From Paenibacillus sp. FSL H8-0548 (lineage in GTDB: Bacteria; Bacillota; Bacilli; Paenibacillales; Paenibacillaceae): a DNA stretch of 64,000 bases. Location: NCBI RefSeq assembly GCF_038630985.1, contig NZ_CP152049.1:4917501-4981500 (forward strand), read 5' to 3'. Every line of letters begins with the position of its first letter. Within the stretch, counting starts at the first letter, position 1. Position numbers and translations under genes: made by a program. Positions 47,041-56,700 of this stretch are shown one piece after another. Below the pieces are notes generated by a model. It saw nothing but the letters and a program-made list of their open reading frames with translations, did not search any database and had not been told where the DNA came from.

Positions 47041-48744
47041 ATGAATATTATTAGCGGGTATAGGCACCAACCCATTAGAAGCAAACTGATTATCGCGTTT
47101 ATTCTAGTGTTATTATTGATGGGGACGGTAAGCGGGGCGCAGATGTTTGTATTCAACAAATATATAGACAAATACAACTCCATGCTCGTTTCAATTGAAA
47201 AGGCGAACGCCTTGACAGGCTCACTCAAATCCGAGTTCGATCCTGAAATCGAAAGAATCGTGAATGGCCGGCAAACCTTCGAGAAAAGCGGACATCACGC
47301 GATGGTCACCTACATTGAAGATCAATTAATTGAATTAAAACAAAATGAAAGCGCATCCTCTATCATAGAGAAAATTGATGCTACTAATAAAACGTTGGAT
47401 TCTCTAAAATCTCAATTGGACAAGCTGAATCAGTTGATTATTGACAAAGCAACGGTCGATGAACAGACAGCTGCGTTCGAAAATATAGTATTGATTTCGA
47501 GTCTTGTCGAGTCTGATTTGGATCAGCTTATTCGCGCCAAATTAATCGTCAATTCATCCGAAAAGGACTTGATCACATCGCAGTTTCAACAGAATATTCT
47601 CATCTATAGTTCCGTTTTTATTGTTGGCATCATCGTTTCTCTCCTCATCGCATGGAAGATCTCCAGTGAAATCGCGGTACCCATTCGTAAATTAAGTATA
47701 AATATTTCACAATTAGCGCAAGGAAACCTTTCGGTAGAGTCTGTCTTCAGCCGCAATCGCGACGAGATCGGAAAATTATGCGACTCATTTAACATGATGT
47801 CCGAAACGCTGCGCACAATCATCGACAGAGTACGAGAAACGAATGAGCAAGTTGTCACCTCTTCCCATCAAATGGACGCCGGTCTCCATGAGAACAAGCA
47901 AGCCGGTGAAGACATCGCAACCGCTACAATGAAGGTCTCTCAATCTCTATATGAGCATGATGAATATGTTCAATTATCTGTACGAGAATTCGATGAGCTC
48001 GTGCGGTTATTCCAAACGATCACGACAAATTCGCACAAAATTAACACAAAAGCATTCGACTCGCTCCATATCGCCGAAGAAGGAAATCAGCATATCGAGA
48101 GCTTTATGGAACAATTCGCTAAACTCAAAATGACTGTATCATCTGTCAACCAAGATGCTAAACTGCTCTACCAGCTTTCTAATGAGATGGCCGTGATGCT
48201 TCAGAACATTCGCAAAATCTCATCCGAGACTAACATCCTAGCCCTCAATGCATCCATTGAAGCTCAAAGAGCTTCTGAGCATGGACGAGGATTTGCGGTT
48301 ATAGCAGGCAGAGTCAAGCAGCTCGCTGGCCAAACCGAGAATCTATCTGTGCAAATCGATGAGAAAATGGCTGACGTTCGACGCACCGTACAAACGATTC
48401 AAATCCGAATGATAGAAAGCATCGAACAGCTGGAGCTTGGAGAAGAGGTTGCAACGAAGGCTCAGTTAGGCTATCGATCTATCCATGAAGCAAATGTCAC
48501 CGTACAAGCCGAAATCCAAACGATTACTGAGGAAATGAGCAATGGCGGCGAACGAGTGAATCGAATTCACCATCTCGTGAAAGAAGTGGAAATTCGCGCT
48601 GAGCGCATCAAACAGGATATCGATGAAATCTCCTCGATGGAGGAAGAGCAAGTAACAGCGCTTAAGCAGGTGGCGGCCTCATCAGATATTCTAACGAAGC
48701 ATATTAGCGAGCTTAATGAGACCGTTTCCCTATTTCAAAAATAA
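47041..48744 (+). CDS. Methyl-accepting chemotaxis protein
   Basis: A 567-residue chemoreceptor. A membrane helix (about 15-35) is followed by a helical four-helix-bundle-like sensor (about 36-180), a second helix (about 186-205), HAMP (about 207-260), and a cytoplasmic coiled coil whose tip reads SSETNILALNASIEAQRASE, then HGRGFAVIAGRVKQLAGQT. The tip is the CheA/CheW contact, with a few departures from consensus (GRV for the usual AEV). The sensor could track products of the neighbouring hydrolase; that is inference. AAGGGGG lies 8 bases before ATG 47041. Confidence 0.9.
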   Translation: MNIISGYRHQPIRSKLIIAFILVLLLMGTVSGAQMFVFNKYIDKYNSMLVSIEKANALTGSLKSEFDPEIERIVNGRQTFEKSGHHAMVTYIEDQLIELKQNESASSIIEKIDATNKTLDSLKSQLDKLNQLIIDKATVDEQTAAFENIVLISSLVESDLDQLIRAKLIVNSSEKDLITSQFQQNILIYSSVFIVGIIVSLLIAWKISSEIAVPIRKLSINISQLAQGNLSVESVFSRNRDEIGKLCDSFNMMSETLRTIIDRVRETNEQVVTSSHQMDAGLHENKQAGEDIATATMKVSQSLYEHDEYVQLSVREFDELVRLFQTITTNSHKINTKAFDSLHIAEEGNQHIESFMEQFAKLKMTVSSVNQDAKLLYQLSNEMAVMLQNIRKISSETNILALNASIEAQRASEHGRGFAVIAGRVKQLAGQTENLSVQIDEKMADVRRTVQTIQIRMIESIEQLELGEEVATKAQLGYRSIHEANVTVQAEIQTITEEMSNGGERVNRIHHLVKEVEIRAERIKQDIDEISSMEEEQVTALKQVAASSDILTKHISELNETVSLFQK

Positions 48745-48766
48745 AATCGTTTGCTGGCAGTCTAAT

Positions 48767-48800
48767 AAAATGACCAACTCTTGGGGGTTGGTCATTTCTG
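48767..48800 (+). terminator. Terminator of the chemoreceptor gene
   Basis: AATGACCAAC and GTTGGTCATT form a 10-bp stem with an 8-base loop, followed by TCTGTTTC. The T-run is weak. Confidence 0.7.
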
Positions 48801-49126
48801 TTTCAAACGATTTTTTTATGAATTTGGTGAATTCATCCACTTGGTTATGTTGAACCTCAATACGATTGTTATTGTATTTATCTCGGATCACTTGCGTTTC
48901 ATAAAGCTCGGAAATGAAAAGTCAGAAAATTAAGCAAACAATATTTGATCCAAAAAGCCAAAAGCTCGAGCACCTCTTAAAGGTCATCCTATTAACTTGG
49001 TAATTTTTGAATAAATGTACGTTAGTTGCAGTTTTTTAATGCTCACGGTATCTCTTTCTTTTTCCGTCCAGCTGATGTGCGGCTTGGTTTGCGGTTCATT
49101 TGTGTAAGCCACATGTCATAGGTATC
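48801..49126. other. Gene-free stretch between chemoreceptor and IS remnant
   Basis: No convincing gene. A minus-strand frame from 48921 to 48730 reads protein-like for about 40 residues (ELYETQVIRDKYNNNRIEVQ near its start), but it has no start codon and runs into the chemoreceptor gene. It could be a gene remnant. I could not find the left inverted repeat of the adjacent insertion sequence. Confidence 0.4.
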
Positions 49127-50153
49127 TCACAGAAACACTTTGAGCCATCGATAAATCTGCAGCAATCTATGCTTCATTCCGGTTTCTTGCTTGATGAGTG
49201 TCAGTAAACAATATGAAATGAGCTCCATCCAGACTTGATTCATTACCACATTTTCGCTTGTGCCATAAAACGTTTTAATCTTAATATGCTGCTTCATCCA
49301 CTTGAAGAAGGTTTCGATGACCCAGCGGCTTCGGTACATTCCACCTACTTTATTGGCCGATAGATCAAAGCGATTCGTGAGTAGAAATAACATATTCCCT
49401 TCTGAATATTCCGTTTGCACCATACGCAGGGAATGCTTCATCTGTGATTTGTGTGTTCCAATACGCACCTTTTCATCAAACGAAACCTTGCTGTCCTGCG
49501 GTAATTCATACGTAGATAAAGGCTCAATCACGGCGTTCTTCTTCAGACATGTAACGAAGAAGATGTTATACTCACAATAGCGATCATAGGCGGTGTAATC
49601 CACGTATCCGTGATCAAACACATAGGTAATTCCTTCTTCATCTATAAGTGCATCCATCTGTGTCTGATCATTGTCTTTGCCACCGTAATGGTGGCTTTGT
49701 CTGAACAACGTCATCCTCATTCACGAAAGCGATTCGCGTATGAATCTTACTACCAGACTTTGTCTTGCCGAACGTGGTGGAATCTATAATTTTGAAAGTC
49801 CTTCGCAAGATAGAAGAGGAAGATTGGGAGTGAATACGCTCTACCAACGATGCAAAAACCTGTTCCAGCAATGCGGGATCGACTTGATTTTGCTTCCGGC
49901 ATAGCTGAGCAGCCGAGATCGTTTCCAGCCCAAGCTCCTTCTGAATATCTTCACATAAGACATCATCAGCTATGTCTCGAAGTTCGTCTCGTCCTTGCAG
50001 TTCAGCATGAAGAAAGAGTTTGAAGTAAGCTAATGTCGTGAGCTTCTTGATGCACTTATATTGACCAGCATGGGTCACTCGATCTATGAACGTTTTCGTA
50101 CAAATTGGCGCTAGCCATTTACCAAATGAAGAAAATAGGATATTCTTTTCCAT
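49127..50153 (-). pseudogene. IS4-family transposase, frameshifted and internally deleted
   Basis: The N-terminal half begins MEKNILFSSFGKWLAPI (ATG 50153) and reaches FKIIDSTTFG, the first catalytic Asp. There the frame jumps to KTKSG, which lacks about ten residues usually found there, and then shifts frame near 49700. The second half continues in another frame through VFDHGYVDYTAYDRY and the YRSRWVIETFFKWMKQHIKI block, with the catalytic Glu, to a stop at 49127. With one frameshift and a deletion beside the catalytic Asp, it should be inactive. Flanking inverted repeats were not identified. Confidence 0.8.
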
Positions 50154-50229
50154 GAGATTGGCCCTTTTTAGTGGATTATGGACAGGAGTTACCTGCCATT
50201 CCATTGTAAAAGATCTTTTTTTGTTTGAA

Positions 50230-50391
50230 TCACTTAAATACAGAAAGTTTCGAAAATTCAGAGAGTATTAATGCAACACTAGTGATTAGTTCTTCATTGA
50301 TAGAGTAATTTGTTAAAACAATTTGTTTGTGCATTTGTTCCAATATGTCAAACGTATCTGTACTTATTTCCCCGTCAAACTCAAAGTACAT
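50230..50391 (-). CDS. Small hypothetical protein, 53 aa
   Basis: I do not recognise this protein. It is acidic at the start (MYFEFDGEISTDTF) and ends in a hydrophobic helix (ITSVALILSEFSKL), with no signal peptide. GGAAGTGA, one base off the ideal GGAGGTGA, ends 9 bases before ATG 50391. It sits between the IS remnant and a divergent gene. The ribosome-binding site and clean composition favour a real gene; the surrounding decay argues for caution. Confidence 0.5.
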   Translation of the reverse strand: MYFEFDGEISTDTFDILEQMHKQIVLTNYSINEELITSVALILSEFSKLSVFK

Positions 50392-50467
50392 GATCCACAC
50401 TCACTTCCATCATTCTTGGGCAACTATGCTATAATAGATATATAACGTTCAAAACGAGGTGAAGCCG

Positions 50468-50728
50468 ATGAAATGGGGAGAGATTACCAATTTGCATCCA
50501 GGTCGTTTTGTGCTAGTGGAAGCAATCAAGGCAAGCTCCATAAACCGTGTGCGTCAGTTAGAGAATATGGCAGTCATTCAGGACTACACTAATCCGCAAG
50601 AAGCTTGGAGCGGCTATAAGGAGCTGCATAAGCTGCATCCGACACGTGAGTTGTATGTATTCCACACGAGCAGAAGTGATATAGAAGTAGTGGAGGAGTT
50701 CTTTTCAGGAGTTCGGCAGCGGACATGA
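50468..50728 (+). CDS. Small conserved-type protein upstream of a retropepsin-like gene, 86 aa
   Basis: An 86-residue cytoplasmic protein: MKWGEITNLHPGRFVLVEAI at the start and ELYVFHTSRSDIEVVEEFF near the end. In Bacillales I know proteins of this type as the upstream partner of a small retropepsin-like aspartic protease, and that arrangement is present here, although the protease gene is damaged. The function is unknown. GAGGTGA lies 6 bases before ATG 50468; a GTG three codons earlier is in frame. A TATAAT at 50430-50435 is a candidate -10 box. Its stop overlaps the next start (ATGA). Confidence 0.7.
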   Translation: MKWGEITNLHPGRFVLVEAIKASSINRVRQLENMAVIQDYTNPQEAWSGYKELHKLHPTRELYVFHTSRSDIEVVEEFFSGVRQRT

Positions 50729-50871
50729 AATTAGGAATCCAGCACGGCTTACCAATCGTTTCCTTGACCATAGCTCAGAATGGTCAGTCCATCGTTTTGC
50801 GCATTGATTTTATGATGAGAGCCAAATGCAAGGTGAATTTCGAAACTATGAATATCGAGCTTGAAAATTAG
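50725..50871 (+). pseudogene. Retropepsin-like aspartic protease gene with internal deletion, 48 aa left
   Basis: The first ~25 residues (KLGIQHGLPIVSLTI) match the start of the small retropepsin-like proteases of Bacillales. The next ~23 (IDFMMRAKCKVNFETMNIEL) match their C-terminal end. The join removes the whole middle, including the catalytic DTG motif, yet the frame is kept open. The product cannot be a protease. It is still translationally coupled to the 86-residue gene. Confidence 0.6.
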
Positions 50872-50872
50872 A

Positions 50873-51015
50873 CTAAATGTTGCCAACCGTGATTTCCTGC
50901 TCCAATTCCTCCAATGAAAGCCGCAGGTCATTACAACCTTAATATCACCATTACGACTGGCTATTATCTCAGATAACAGCTTTTTCAGAATCAACTGCAC
51001 CTCATCAAGTGTGTT
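50873..51015 (-). pseudogene. Frameshifted remnant of a small protein gene
   Basis: One frame reads TLDEVQLILKKLLSEIIASR, then NGDIKVVM. A single shift later, the next frame gives NDLRLSLEELEQEITVGNI followed by TAG at 50873. Joined, they make a plausible ~47-residue acidic protein. The N-terminus is cut by a TGA just where the gerE duplicate begins. I do not recognise the family. Confidence 0.45.
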
Positions 51016-51021
51016 TCAAAC

Positions 51022-51176
51022 CATATGACATTAGAAATATGGTTGCGGACGATCTTTTCACTAATGAATAATTGCTGTGCAATATCTCTAGTTGTCTTGT
51101 CCTATACTAACAGCTCAAATACCTCGCATTCACGATGGGTCAATAAAAACTTGCTCTTATGGTCGCTACCTTTCAA
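51022..51176 (-). pseudogene. Truncated duplicate of gerE with an internal stop
   Basis: About 155 bp match gerE at 307 bp offset with roughly ten differences, from the TTG start at 51176 through the helix-turn-helix (DIAQQLFISEK, VRNHISNV). A Gln codon has become TAG after FELLV, and the C-terminal third is missing. It lies just downstream of the gerE terminator. It cannot make a working regulator. Confidence 0.88.
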
Positions 51177-51221
51177 TGTTTGTCACCACGTACACAACAA
51201 TCCGGCTTAACAACAAAACAA

Positions 51222-51243
51222 GACAGCATATCGCTATGCTGTC
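51222..51243 (-). terminator. gerE terminator
   Basis: GACAGCATA-GCGA-TATGCTGTC (minus strand) is a perfect 9-bp stem followed by TTGTTTTGTT. Confidence 0.85.
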
Positions 51244-51258
51244 CATTGAAGTGCTATG

Positions 51259-51483
51259 TTAGATTTGTAACTCACCAAGCTTAATAAGCTCGACAACCGC
51301 TTGTGAACGACCTTTTACGTTCAACTTTTGCATGACGTTAGAAATATGGTTGCGGACGGTCTTTTCACTGATGAATAATTGTTGTGCAATATCTCTAGTT
51401 GTCTTATCCTGTACTAACAGTTCAAATACCTCGCGTTCGCGATTGGTCAATAAAAACTTGCTCTTATGGTCGCTACCTTTCAA
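51259..51483 (-). CDS. gerE: GerE, late-sporulation LuxR-type transcriptional regulator
   Basis: A 74-residue DNA-binding protein consisting almost only of a LuxR/GerE helix-turn-helix: LLTNREREVFELLVQDKTTR, DIAQQLFISEKTVRNHISNV, and MQKLNVKGRSQAVVELIKLG. This is nearly the sequence of B. subtilis GerE, which acts with sigma-K in the mother cell to switch coat and cortex genes. The start is TTG 51483, 6 bases after AAGGAGGGGTGA. A CATANNNTA-type sigma-K -10 lies about 65 bases upstream. Two partial copies exist in the window. Confidence 0.97.
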   Translation of the reverse strand: MKGSDHKSKFLLTNREREVFELLVQDKTTRDIAQQLFISEKTVRNHISNVMQKLNVKGRSQAVVELIKLGELQI

Positions 51484-51546
51484 TGTTTGTCACCCCTCCT
51501 TGCGCGGGTTTTTATGGTTTAACAAGGTTAAGGGATACAGTCAACT

Positions 51547-51555
51547 TATACTATG
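51547..51555 (-). promoter_or_regulatory. Candidate sigma-K -10 element for gerE
   Basis: CATAGTATA on the minus strand fits the sigma-K -10 consensus CATANNNTA. An ACC lies about 16 bases upstream, where the short sigma-K -35 (AC) is expected. gerE is known to be transcribed by sigma-K. Confidence 0.55.
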
Positions 51556-51586
51556 AAGGGGCGATACCATTGGTGCTGTTACGCGG

Positions 51587-51605
51587 AGAAAATGGGCACT
51601 GCCCA
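51587..51605 (-). terminator. Possible terminator of the sortase operon
   Basis: TGGGC-AGT-GCCCA followed by TTTTCT on the minus strand, directly after the sortase stop. The stem is only 5 bp. Confidence 0.4.
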
Positions 51606-51609
51606 CCGC

Positions 51610-52266
51610 TTACATCTTAGCGTGAATGATTAAGCGATGGGTAGGATCTACGATAGGATCACAGGTAATTAGAGTAAGCAGCTTATCTTTATCGTTGTAA
51701 TTGAGTACGGATACATCGGTAGGCTCGACTATGGAAACTTTATACACGGTGTAGCTGTAGGTTTCATCCTTTGTCTCTACGACGATTTTATCGCCAACCG
51801 CTACTTCTCCCAGCCGGTTAAACAATCTGCCCTTCGCACGCATGCGATGCCCGGCAATGGCCGCATTGCCGACCTGGCCTATCGCTGCTGTTTCTTTCAA
51901 ATGCGCCGTAGCGGATTTCATGTTTTTCTGAGTTGCACCCTCTACGACAGGCAGCTTAAGCTTTATTTTGTCGATCTTTATGGTAGCGATGGAGGCAATT
52001 TTTTGCACAACAGGAGCCGCTGTAGGTGCTTCCGTTGGCGTGCTGACGACCGCTGGCTCCGTGGCAACAGCTTCCTCATAAAAGAGCTCTGTGAGCCGCT
52101 CATACTGCTGCTGTGCCTGCTCCTCGGCTGTTTCATCGAAGCTTGCTTCTTCCCACTCCGCCATCAACTTTTCTTGCTTATGACTGTCATACCATTCACT
52201 TGCCTTAGGATAAAGTAAAATTAAAATCCCAATGACTACTAAAGTATAAGACCATATTTTCTTCAT
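51610..52266 (-). CDS. Class D sortase
   Basis: A 218-residue membrane-anchored transpeptidase. An N-terminal helix (about 5-22) is followed by a Glu/Gln-rich and Thr/Pro-rich stalk (23-88), then the sortase barrel with His140 in AAIAGHRM, Cys202 in LLTLITCDPI and Arg211 in PTHRLIIHA, the full catalytic triad. It links sorted proteins to the wall or to each other. No LPXTG-type substrate is visible in the window, as the surface proteins here use SLH domains. It is last in an operon with three glycosylation genes, 15 bp after gtrA. Confidence 0.9.
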   Translation of the reverse strand: MKKIWSYTLVVIGILILLYPKASEWYDSHKQEKLMAEWEEASFDETAEEQAQQQYERLTELFYEEAVATEPAVVSTPTEAPTAAPVVQKIASIATIKIDKIKLKLPVVEGATQKNMKSATAHLKETAAIGQVGNAAIAGHRMRAKGRLFNRLGEVAVGDKIVVETKDETYSYTVYKVSIVEPTDVSVLNYNDKDKLLTLITCDPIVDPTHRLIIHAKM

Positions 52267-52281
52267 ATTCCCCGCCTTCCG

Positions 52282-52722
52282 CTAGCTGCTCTCTATCTGC
52301 GGCTTGTTTGCTTTAAACACCCATTTTTTACTGCCGTAAAAATTAAGCACAACGGTTACTACCGTCACGATTAGCTTGGCGAGAAGCTCATTTAAGCCCC
52401 ACCACTGCGTGAGAGCTGCCAGCAGCAGCAGCGTGATGCCGAGCAATATGCCATTCCAAATGACAAACCTTACGCTCGTTTCTAGCTGCTTCGGCTTCGA
52501 AACTGCCGGCTCACCTTTGACCTTATTAAAGGTATATCGGCTATTCAGTACAAAGCTATTAAGCATTCCTGCACTATATGCGATAACTTGAGCAATTAAA
52601 TAATAGGTGCCTATCCAAATTAGCAAAGAAAACATAATAAAATCAATCGCTGTGTTCAATAAACCTACTAAATTAAAAGTAATGAATTGAACAAGCAGCT
52701 TCTTGTACGACTCTTTAGGCAT
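52282..52722 (-). CDS. GtrA-family membrane protein
   Basis: A 146-residue protein with four hydrophobic helices. It carries the GtrA features FITFNLVGLLNTAIDFIMF at the start, SFVLNSRYTF after helix 2, and LNFYGSKKWVF at the end. GtrA proteins help move or present polyprenyl-phosphate-linked sugars and are typically encoded with a GT2 synthase, as here (8-base overlap). The gene sits between the GT2 and sortase genes. Confidence 0.88.
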   Translation of the reverse strand: MPKESYKKLLVQFITFNLVGLLNTAIDFIMFSLLIWIGTYYLIAQVIAYSAGMLNSFVLNSRYTFNKVKGEPAVSKPKQLETSVRFVIWNGILLGITLLLLAALTQWWGLNELLAKLIVTVVTVVLNFYGSKKWVFKANKPQIESS

Positions 52723-53722
52723 GCTCTTTCATCCGATCTAACTCTAATTCATTGGCAGCAGCAAGGTGTTGGCTGCCTTGCTCCTTATACCCCTGAACCT
52801 CGCGTACAATATAAAGGGGCCTATTCTTGGACTCATCGTAGATTCTTCCAATATATTCGCCAATAATGCCAAGCAGCATAAGAATGATGCCGTTGAACAG
52901 CAGATTAACGGCGACAATCGATGCCCAGCCTGTAATCGTCGTCCCCGTGAACATCCGTTGGAAAATAACGACCAATAGATAAAGGAAGCTTGTTAGAGAT
53001 AAAGTAAAGCCAATATAGGTTGCAATTTTGAGCGGCTTGTAAGAGAAGGATGTAATGCCGTCGATGGCAAAAGCGATCATTTTCTTTAATGGATATTTGG
53101 TCTCGCCTGCAAATCGCTCCTCGCGCTCATATTCGACCATCGTCTGGCGAAAGCCGACCCAGCTGACCAAGCCGCGCACGAAACGGTTTTTCTCCTTCAA
53201 GCCGCGCAGCACGTCGCATACCTTCCGGTCAATTAATCGGAAGTCTCCGGTATCAACAGGAATATCAACGTTAGTCAAGCTGCGCAGCGTACGATAAAAC
53301 AGCTTAGCAGTAAGCTTTTTAAATACCGTCTCGCCCTTGCGCTTTAGCCGCTTGCCGTATACAACCTCGTAGCCTTCCTTCCACTTCGCGATCATATCAA
53401 GGATAACCTCAGGCGGGTCCTGCAAATCTGCGTCTATAACGATAATTGCATCGCCCTGTGCATAATCCATTCCTGCGGAAATCGCGATTTGATGACCGAA
53501 ATTTCGCGAAAAGTTAATGAGACGGACATTCGGATCAAAATCACATATCATAGCTATTAATTCAACGGTACGATCTTTACTTCCATCATTGACGAAAATA
53601 AGCTCATAAGCCTCGCCCGTATTATCCATCACCAGCTTAAGCCGCTCATACGTATGCTCAATCACTTCTTCTTCGTTGTACATCGGAACGATAACGCTGT
53701 ATTTCAGTGCCAATTGGTTCAT
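52715..53722 (-). CDS. Polyprenyl-phosphate glycosyltransferase (GtrB/DPM1-like GT2)
   Basis: A 335-residue GT2 enzyme: GT-A fold with VPMYNEEEVIEHTYERL, nucleotide-binding VNDGSKDRT and catalytic DADLQDPPEV near residue 100, then two C-terminal membrane helices (about 235-300) and KNRPLYIVRE. The class moves a sugar from UDP or GDP to undecaprenyl phosphate on the cytoplasmic face. The product would be the donor for the GT-C/PMT protein encoded 15 bp upstream, and GtrA is the likely flipping partner. The sugar is not predictable. Confidence 0.9.
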   Translation of the reverse strand: MNQLALKYSVIVPMYNEEEVIEHTYERLKLVMDNTGEAYELIFVNDGSKDRTVELIAMICDFDPNVRLINFSRNFGHQIAISAGMDYAQGDAIIVIDADLQDPPEVILDMIAKWKEGYEVVYGKRLKRKGETVFKKLTAKLFYRTLRSLTNVDIPVDTGDFRLIDRKVCDVLRGLKEKNRFVRGLVSWVGFRQTMVEYEREERFAGETKYPLKKMIAFAIDGITSFSYKPLKIATYIGFTLSLTSFLYLLVVIFQRMFTGTTITGWASIVAVNLLFNGIILMLLGIIGEYIGRIYDESKNRPLYIVREVQGYKEQGSQHLAAANELELDRMKEHA

Positions 53723-53737
53723 CGCTATGCTCCTTTC

Positions 53738-56700
53738 TTAAAATAGCCAACTTGGAAACCAGCGTAGAACATGCTCAACATACCAGCTGGATACAGTCAT
53801 GCCAGAGAGTGCAGGGTAAAATAGAACAAACAATACAATCGAGCCGATCAAGAAAAGATTTCGCACGAGCTTAAAGCTCGGCCATTTCTCTTCCATTACT
53901 TTGAACATATAAACTAAGCTCAAAATAATAAACGGAACCATTGCAAAGTAATGATAAAGGAACGTAAGTCTAGAAACGAGCATCCAAGGAACGTATTGAG
54001 CAAGGAAAGCGATCCAAATGATATACATCGCTTTGTCTCTTCGCTTAATACTGATCCAAATCGTTGCCGCCATTGCAAAAATTCCAGCCCACCAAATAAG
54101 CGGATTGCCCATTGCAACAATGGTTGATTTCATGCCTGCTGCCATATTATCGCCTGAATAATACCAGACTGGCCTCTTCATAAACGGCCATTCCCACCAG
54201 GTAGAGGCAAATGGATGTGTCGATACAAGCTTGCTATGATAGCTGAACATATGCTTCTGATAATCAATTAAGCTCCTCAGCGTATAGCCTTCATCCATGA
54301 CGGTCAGCACTGGAATGTTGGACAACGCATAAATAGCGATTGGAACGACGATATAAAACACGAGACAAACCGCGAGCGTAGCAATCGTATACCGAGGAAA
54401 GACGGTTACGATATGCTGCAGACTGTCTTTGCTGAACAACGAGCTTAGCTCCTTGCCCTTACGGAGAATACGTTTGGCCGCAGCATACTCACGATAACGC
54501 TCAAATAACGATAATCCGAGTATAACCGCGAGTCCCGCTCCTCCATAGAGCACAATCCACTTGGATGCAACCCCCACTCCGAAAAACAGCCCTGCCAAAA
54601 ACAACGGAAGAAGCGTGACGCTCAGCTTAACCCGGTAAAAACTTAAGGAATAATATTTTTGCATGAAATAGAACATCAGCATAATGAAAAATACGCCATA
54701 AACATCAATAGTCGCTATTCTCGTCTGTGTAAAATGCATAAAATCTGCAGCGAACAAGGCTGCGGCAATTCCTGCGTACAAGCTGCTTTTAAACAGCCTT
54801 CTAGCGAGCAGATACAATAAAGGCAGCATCGCAATGCCAAATAACGTGCCCGCTATGCGCCAGCCAAATGGATTCAGTCCAAACAGCTTAATGCCGATGG
54901 CAATAATAATTTTTCCGAGCGGTGGATGTGTATTTTCATAAGCTACAATATGCTCAATATGTTCAGACGCCGTTCTCGCATGGTAAATCTCGTCAAAATA
55001 AGAGCCGTTCATATACGTCGCCTTATATTTGGCAAGCTGCTGCTCGTCGAACAACAATGAAACGCTGCCTCTCTTAGCATCCTTCGCCTGTTCATCCTGA
55101 ATGCCCACAATGGAAAGCGGAGTTTCATTGCCTTGCTCATAAATCGCTATTTCGTGCATAGAGAATCCGGTCTGAACCGTCGTCAGCTTGATATAACGCG
55201 CCTGCAGCGCTGCTGGCTGACTGTTCCATCTAAATACAGCAACATGACTGCTGTCGATCTCCATGACGTTATCCCAGTCGGTACCGTTTTGACTGAATTC
55301 ATATTTGTATTTGCCTGTTCCTACACCGCCAAAGCTGTTGATACGATCGAGCTGCTTTACCTCGCCTAAATCAACGAAAAAGCTTTGTCCGACCGCTGCA
55401 GGCTGCCATGCGGTTTCAGGGCCTTTCATTTCGCCTAGCTGGTAAAGTGAAACGGCAGCATAGATAAGCGTGACTGCACCCATCCACAACCAATCCTTGC
55501 GGACAAAGCGATTCGAATTTTGCTTCACACGTGACATGGCTCCGGTCTTGAAGGCGGATAATGCTTCGTGATCCTCCCTCTCGACTTCGCTTGGAAGCAG
55601 CGGCTCAACGGGTTTGATCCTTCCGCTTATATAAGTATCATATCCGATATAAAGCAAGTATAGCAGCAACCCGATATTTGCCAGTGAGCACAGCAGCACG
55701 ATTCCATTAAATGGGACATTCGTCGTAATCGTGCTGTAATCGAGCACATAGGTGATGTTGATAAAGTTTGTGAGGCTGAATCCCAAAAACACAGACAGCA
55801 TCCTTCTGTCTAACGATTGCAGGAATGCCAGCACTGCGAGCAGAAGAATAGGGAACAAGTAACGCTCATGCATTTTGGTCACGCCGATATATACGACCGC
55901 AATCAGAACCATAGCGATAAAATACACCCGGCTCGACGCCGCAGCATCACGCTTTCTCAGTGCGAAGAAAGCAGCCAAAGCGACAGCAGCAGCTATAAAA
56001 ATCATGCCCCATGTCTGAAATGAGAATAAAAGCCAAGTGTCCGTAATCGGCTTCCAATTATCATTGGTAAGCGTATAAAGGTTGAACGCATTTAAAGTAG
56101 CATACGGATAAGACGACAGGGTTCCTTTATAGAGCTGAAAAAGGCCCGATAACCCGCCATTTTCCCAGAAGAACGGAAGCGCGAGCACAATAAACGTTGC
56201 AAAGCCGTATATGGCGCTAATGGCAACTTTCTTCCATTCCTTCCGGCAAATAAACCAAAGCAGCAGCACGGGCATGAATATAAACGCTTGCGGCTTTATA
56301 AGCGCTGCAATTGCGTACCACACCGAAGCGCGCTCAATCTTATTCTGTGCAAGGCCGTGAATGGACAGCACGAGTGCAAGCGCGAAAATCGAATCAACCT
56401 GCCCCCATACCGCCGAATCCACAATTACTGCTGGATTGAATAAGTACAGCAAAGCCAGTCCTAGCGATACCGAATATCCTGCTGTTTTTTTGCCCGCCTG
56501 CACGATAAAATAAGCAGCGGCAAGATCCGCCAATATGGCTGGCAGCTTAAACAGCAGCAGCGCAGCGTTTGAGGCACCGTCTAATGAGAGAAAGTCCTTG
56601 ATCAAACCGAGAATATATAGAATATAAATATAGCCTGGCGGGTAATCTACAAACATCTCCGAATGGTAAAAGGCGCCAAGCCCCTGCTTTGCAGCCTGAT

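Noticed and set aside
48730..48921. Minus-strand protein-like frame near the chemoreceptor terminator
   Set aside because: It has no start codon and overlaps the chemoreceptor coding end; kept only as a possible remnant in the description of that gap.
49127..50153. Programmed frameshift producing an active transposase
   Set aside because: There is also an in-frame loss of about ten residues beside the first catalytic Asp, so a frameshift alone would not restore the enzyme.
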